Source of the DNA: Tragulus kanchil
Lineage: Eukaryota; Chordata; Mammalia; Artiodactyla; Tragulidae
Length of the DNA: 64,000 bases
Assembly (NCBI GenBank): GCA_022376925.1
Contig: JAIOJX010000025.1
Coordinates: 144,171,301 to 144,235,300 of the forward strand
Reading direction: 5' to 3'
Shown here piece after piece: positions 60,608-64,000 of the stretch; positions within the stretch are counted from its first letter, which is position 1, and each line of letters starts with the position of its first letter. Below the pieces are notes generated by a model that ran no database searches, was not told the DNA's origin, and was given only the letters and a program-made list of their open reading frames with translations. Both the position numbers and the translations under genes were made by a program.

Positions 60608-60887
60608 GGCACTCCTAAGATGTTGTCAAAATGGTTGAAGAGTAAGCTTACAGTACTATTCATAACCATTCCTTGTAGCCCCTAAACCTATAAAACTAGT
60701 GTGTCTGTAAACCGTAGGTAAGTTTAGGTAATCCTGAGTAGGTATTGCTACCTCAGGATTAGTCACGTATTGTTCTTATATGAATATATAATACAAATAA
60801 AGTAATTCAGTTTTAAAAGTACAGTTAGATAATATTGAGTATTGCAAGTGTAAAAAAAAAAATAGTTCTCACATATTAATGCTTTGC

Positions 60888-62085
60888 ATCCTTAAATCCC
60901 ATGTCCAAAATACGAAGATATGATTTTGGACTTTCTCATCTGTCTTACCAAGATTTTTAAACATTCCCTTATTGGCCTGATTATCTCCTAATATCACTTC
61001 AGACATGGTTCTCCATCAGTTGAACTTATTTCAAAACTAATTTATGGTATATTTCTATAAAATCTTTCACCAGCATCCTCACATCCCCACCATATTTAAT
61101 TATTTTAAAATCAAGGTATATGACAATTTGGTAGAAGACCATCACTCCTCAGAACTGGTCAGGCTTCTCTCTCAATCTCAGCAACTCAACAAAGCAGTTT
61201 TATTGACAGCCTCGAGTCTTGCCATTTTATCCTTACAGTGTTTGTGTTTCATGAAGTCTGACTGAACTGCAGGTTAGTCCTTATGTCTCACTGATATGGT
61301 GACAGAAAGGAGAAAAATGGTATGATTGAATTTTTGTGTCTTTCTCTTGTACATTTTTTTTTGAAGATGTTTATGTTCTAAAACACTCACTTTCATTGGA
61401 AATCTATGGGATTCTGTTAAAAGTGATACAAAGCAATGCAGACTCAAATAGGTTACCAAGATACATGCCATTGACATATTAGATTTCCTCTTTTCTATAG
61501 TTTCAAAAATTATTACTTTATGATTCAATTATGAAACATTTGAATAAGTACTACCTCTAACGTTGTGCTAGAGGTCTCAGGGATTCACAGAGATGTATAA
61601 AAATGCTTCTTACAATCAAGGAACTTCAAGTTTCATTGGTGTTCATAAAGTGTGCATGATTAAATGTCAAAATATGTAATTAGCGTAGTAGATATTAATA
61701 TCACACAAGGTCAGAGATGGAAGAGATCAGAATGATTTAGATATTTGAAGATGATGGATTCATTGAATATTAAACCTGCAAATTTGTGATGCTTTTGAAG
61801 AGTATTGGAAACCTAATAATGTTTTAGTTGTTTTATACTTTTTGGATGAGAGACACACTAGATAAAGCCTCAAATTTCATATCTTGTACCAAAATATTTA
61901 GCTAACAGCTGTTTATTGAAAGAACCAAAATGTGCATTTCTGTCTGTTCTTTTCTCTGGGCATTGCTTGATCTTCTTGTTAATAAATTATGAATCCTAGA
62001 GACAGTCTAGCATAGTACAGTTTATGTCAGTAGTAGAGTTAATGGTATGATCAAAGGTGTTGATGTAAATATATACCTCTAAGTC
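60888..62085. other. Unique AT-rich sequence
   Basis: 61540-61700 (gtactacctctaacgttgtg, ggaacttcaagtttcattgg) may be an ancient repeat like that at 15060. Otherwise nothing recognised. Confidence 0.35.
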
Positions 62086-62089
62086 ATCA

Positions 62090-62323
62090 GTTGTTTTTCA
62101 TCCATTTCTTTTCTTTGGCCTGTGTGGGCCTCCCATGGCAGTGGCCTCTCTCCTTGCAGAGCACTGGCTCTGGGCACATGTGCTCCAGAGTGCTGACTGT
62201 TAATTGGACACACTGGTCCAGTCACTCTGCAGCATGTGTGATCTTTCTGGGCCAGGGATCGAACTGGTGCCCCTTGCACTGCAAGGTGGACTCTTTACCC
62301 ACTGGACCACTAGGGAAGCCCTG
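62090..62323 (-). mobile_element. CHR-like SINE, tail-truncated
   Basis: In reverse from ttttcatccatttcttttct through ggcctcccatggcagtggcc, gggcacatgtgctccagagt, and the head ending ggaccactagggaagccc. CpGs are mostly decayed to TG/CA, so this is an old copy. The GC-rich tail part is missing. Confidence 0.88.
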
Positions 62324-63147
62324 TGTTTTATATTTTTAAGTGGAGGACTTTATAAAATTCAATATATGAAAGTCTGAATTCTACCTGATGCTGTTAACTC
62401 TCTCAAAGGTAGAAAATAAAGTTAGTTTGGTGTGACTCTCATAGGAACCTCTATAAGTGCCTATTCTATTTTATACCTGTTTCGGTTTTGCCAGGAAGCC
62501 TATTTCCAGCCTTCACACCTGAAAAAATTCAGGGAATACTTTCTTTCACATTCATTAAACAGAGTACTAGTAAACACCACTAGATCTTTGACTAACCTGG
62601 GCTGCTGCTTGCCTTGCCAAGCACCCTGAGTTTAAAAAAAAAAAATGTCTTTGATTTCTCTTCATTATCTTTTCAATTTGGAACCCTGGTTTCCTCCTAA
62701 TTGTATTTGTTTTACAGTAGTTTTAAGAGCATTTACCTTGATATAGAAAAGAGAAAAATAAAAGTGGAAGACTTTTTGTCTCCTCTGTCTAATTTTGCCC
62801 TACTTTATACAATGCCACCTATTCATCAAGAACTAGACTTCTTGTCTGTTTTATTTTGAATAATAAGGAACCAGTTCATTATCTTTGTCCTGTGATGCAC
62901 TACCAGTCTTAAAAACTGCAATGTCTCAACCATAAAAGACTGTGTCTTTTATATTTCTGGACAAGCTACCAGCATATCATCTTTCAGATGGTAATGCTAG
63001 GGAAGATTTATAAAATAGTGCCTTGATGTATTAGGAACTGTACATATTTAGATGAGTTTAAAGTATAAAGGTAAACATTTCATGTTCCAAGTTTCTGAAA
63101 ATTGTTAAATGCAGTTTTGATATAAATAGTCATTGGGTAGATAATGA
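62324..63147. other. Unique part of duplication 19, nothing recognised
   Basis: A frame at 62432-62629 (FRFCQEAYFQPSHLKKFREY) follows a fair acceptor (tttcggttttgccag at 62495), but the family is unknown and no donor is clear. I regard it as chance. Confidence 0.3.
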
Positions 63148-64000
63148 ATTCCCAGCTGACTCAGTGGTAAAGAATCCACTTGCCAACGCAGGAGACTTGA
63201 TACCTGGGTCTGGATGGTTTCCTATGAAGGGAATGGCTGCTCCAGTATTCTTGTCTAGGAAATTGACAAAGGAGCTTAGGGAGCTATAGTCCATGGGACT
63301 GCAAAAGGATCTTATACAATTTAGTGACTACGCAACAACAACAAACTAAAAAGTCTGGTAAATGTAAAGTTTGATAAATTTCAGGAACAAGTCATCCTCA
63401 GTCTTTCAGCTGTATTAATTTCCAAGTAAAACATGTAACATTTTACTAGCATTGTTAAATGAAAATAATTGGAATGAAATTGACAGTATGTGAAATATTA
63501 TTTAATAGAAACTGAGCTTTATAGTAACAATAAAGTTAGTTTGGTGTGACTCTCATAGGAACCTCTATAAGTGCCTATTCTATTTTATACCTGTTTCGGT
63601 TTTGCCAGGAAGCCTATTTCCAGCCTTCACACCTGAAAAAATTCAGGGAATACTTTCTTTCACATTCATTAAACAGAGTACTAGTAAACACCACTAGATC
63701 TTTGACTAACCTGGGCTGCTGCTTGCCTTGCCAAGCACCCTGAGTTTAAAAAAAAAAAATGTCTTTGATTTCTCTTCATTATCTTTTCAATTTGGAACCC
63801 TGGTTTCCTCCTAATTGTATTTGTTTTACAGTAGTTTTAAGAGCATTTACCTTGATATAGAAAAGAGAAAAATAAAAGTGGAAGACTTTTTGTCTCCTCT
63901 GTCTAATTTTGCCCTACTTTATACAATGCCACCTATTCATCAAGAACTAGACTTCTTGTCTGTTTTATTTTGAATAATAAGGAACCAGTTCATTATCTTT
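62416..64000. repeat. Tandem duplication junction 19 (period 1114)
   Basis: Copy 1 is 62416-63529 and copy 2 is 63530-64000, running off the window. The copies abut directly, with no mismatch seen over 471 bp. The second copy should end near 64643, outside the window. Confidence 0.9.
63148..63345 (+). mobile_element. Bov-tA SINE
   Basis: aattcccagctgactcagtg head, gacttgatacctgggtctgg, gctccagtattcttgtctag, and ends acaatttagtgactacgcaa with a CAA tail. Diverged; the last third is decayed. Confidence 0.85.

Larger units (their letters stand above)
58731..60887. repeat. Tandem duplication junction 18 (period 1092-1096)
   Basis: Copy 1 is 58731-59791 and copy 2 is 59823-60887, with a 31-bp filler (59792-59822). 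An A-run differs (7 versus 11). With junction 17, about 360 bp around 57615-57976 occur three times. Confidence 0.92.

Noticed and set aside
62432..62629. 65-codon frame repeated at 63546-63743
   Set aside because: The repeat is the tandem duplication. No domain and no donor site.
1..64000. Reading the 1.1-kb repeats as a satellite, CRISPR-like array or tandem gene family
   Set aside because: The units have unrelated sequences and share only their length. There are no short regularly spaced repeats, and the DNA is clearly mammalian.

Overview
The window looks like non-coding, AT-rich DNA from a ruminant nuclear genome. The evidence is its repeats: about a dozen independent Bov-tA SINEs (tRNA head plus a tail taken from the BovB LINE), several BovB 3' ends on both strands, artiodactyl-type L1 3' ends, CHR-type tRNA-derived SINEs, one MaLR LTR and old MIR/L2 fragments. 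I could not identify any complete protein-coding gene, rRNA, functional tRNA gene or CRISPR array. Almost all short open frames are chance frames or lie in SINE/LINE sequence. The best candidate for a real gene part is a 32-bp micro-exon-like element at 40119-40150. Two stretches on the minus strand (near 2.0 kb and 46.3 kb) read like protein but are unidentified.

The dominant feature is structural. The window contains 19 direct tandem duplications, one every 1.8-5.6 kb, each with a period of 1.05-1.19 kb. The two copies are nearly identical and either abut directly or are separated by 5-55 bp of odd filler. The junctions lie near 127, 3140, 5097, 9001, 11802, 15389, 21005, 26595, 31990, 34652, 38960, 43082, 47307, 50139, 52234, 54298, 57977, 59807 and 63529. 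The breakpoints ignore repeat boundaries, and even target-site duplications and MIR fragments are copied. The simplest reading is an assembly made of 2-6 kb pieces whose roughly 1.1-kb overlaps were concatenated instead of merged. Removing one copy per junction would leave roughly 43-45 kb of unique sequence.

Layout: 0-6.2 kb, BovB end and a CHR-like SINE, repeated by three junctions. 6.2-10.1 kb, MaLR LTR, MIR, Bov-tA. 10.3-19.4 kb, SINE-rich: a CHR-like copy with a clear target-site duplication, Bov-tA copies, MIRs, a CHR copy with a 15-bp target-site duplication, and a composite element with two tRNA heads and a BovB end. 19.4-33 kb, three L1 3' ends, Bov-tA, a CHR-like SINE next to an (AT)n run, BovB and L2. 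33-48 kb, CHR SINEs, Bov-tA, the micro-exon candidate, a minus-strand L1 end and a coding-like remnant. 48-64 kb, paired Bov-tA copies, an internally deleted CHR-like SINE, nested CHR-like SINEs and MIR.

A GC-rich CHR-like SINE family, relatively little diverged and with visible target-site duplications, is present at about nine independent loci. No dimeric Bov-A2 was seen. This combination hints at a non-pecoran ruminant such as a chevrotain, but that is inference only.
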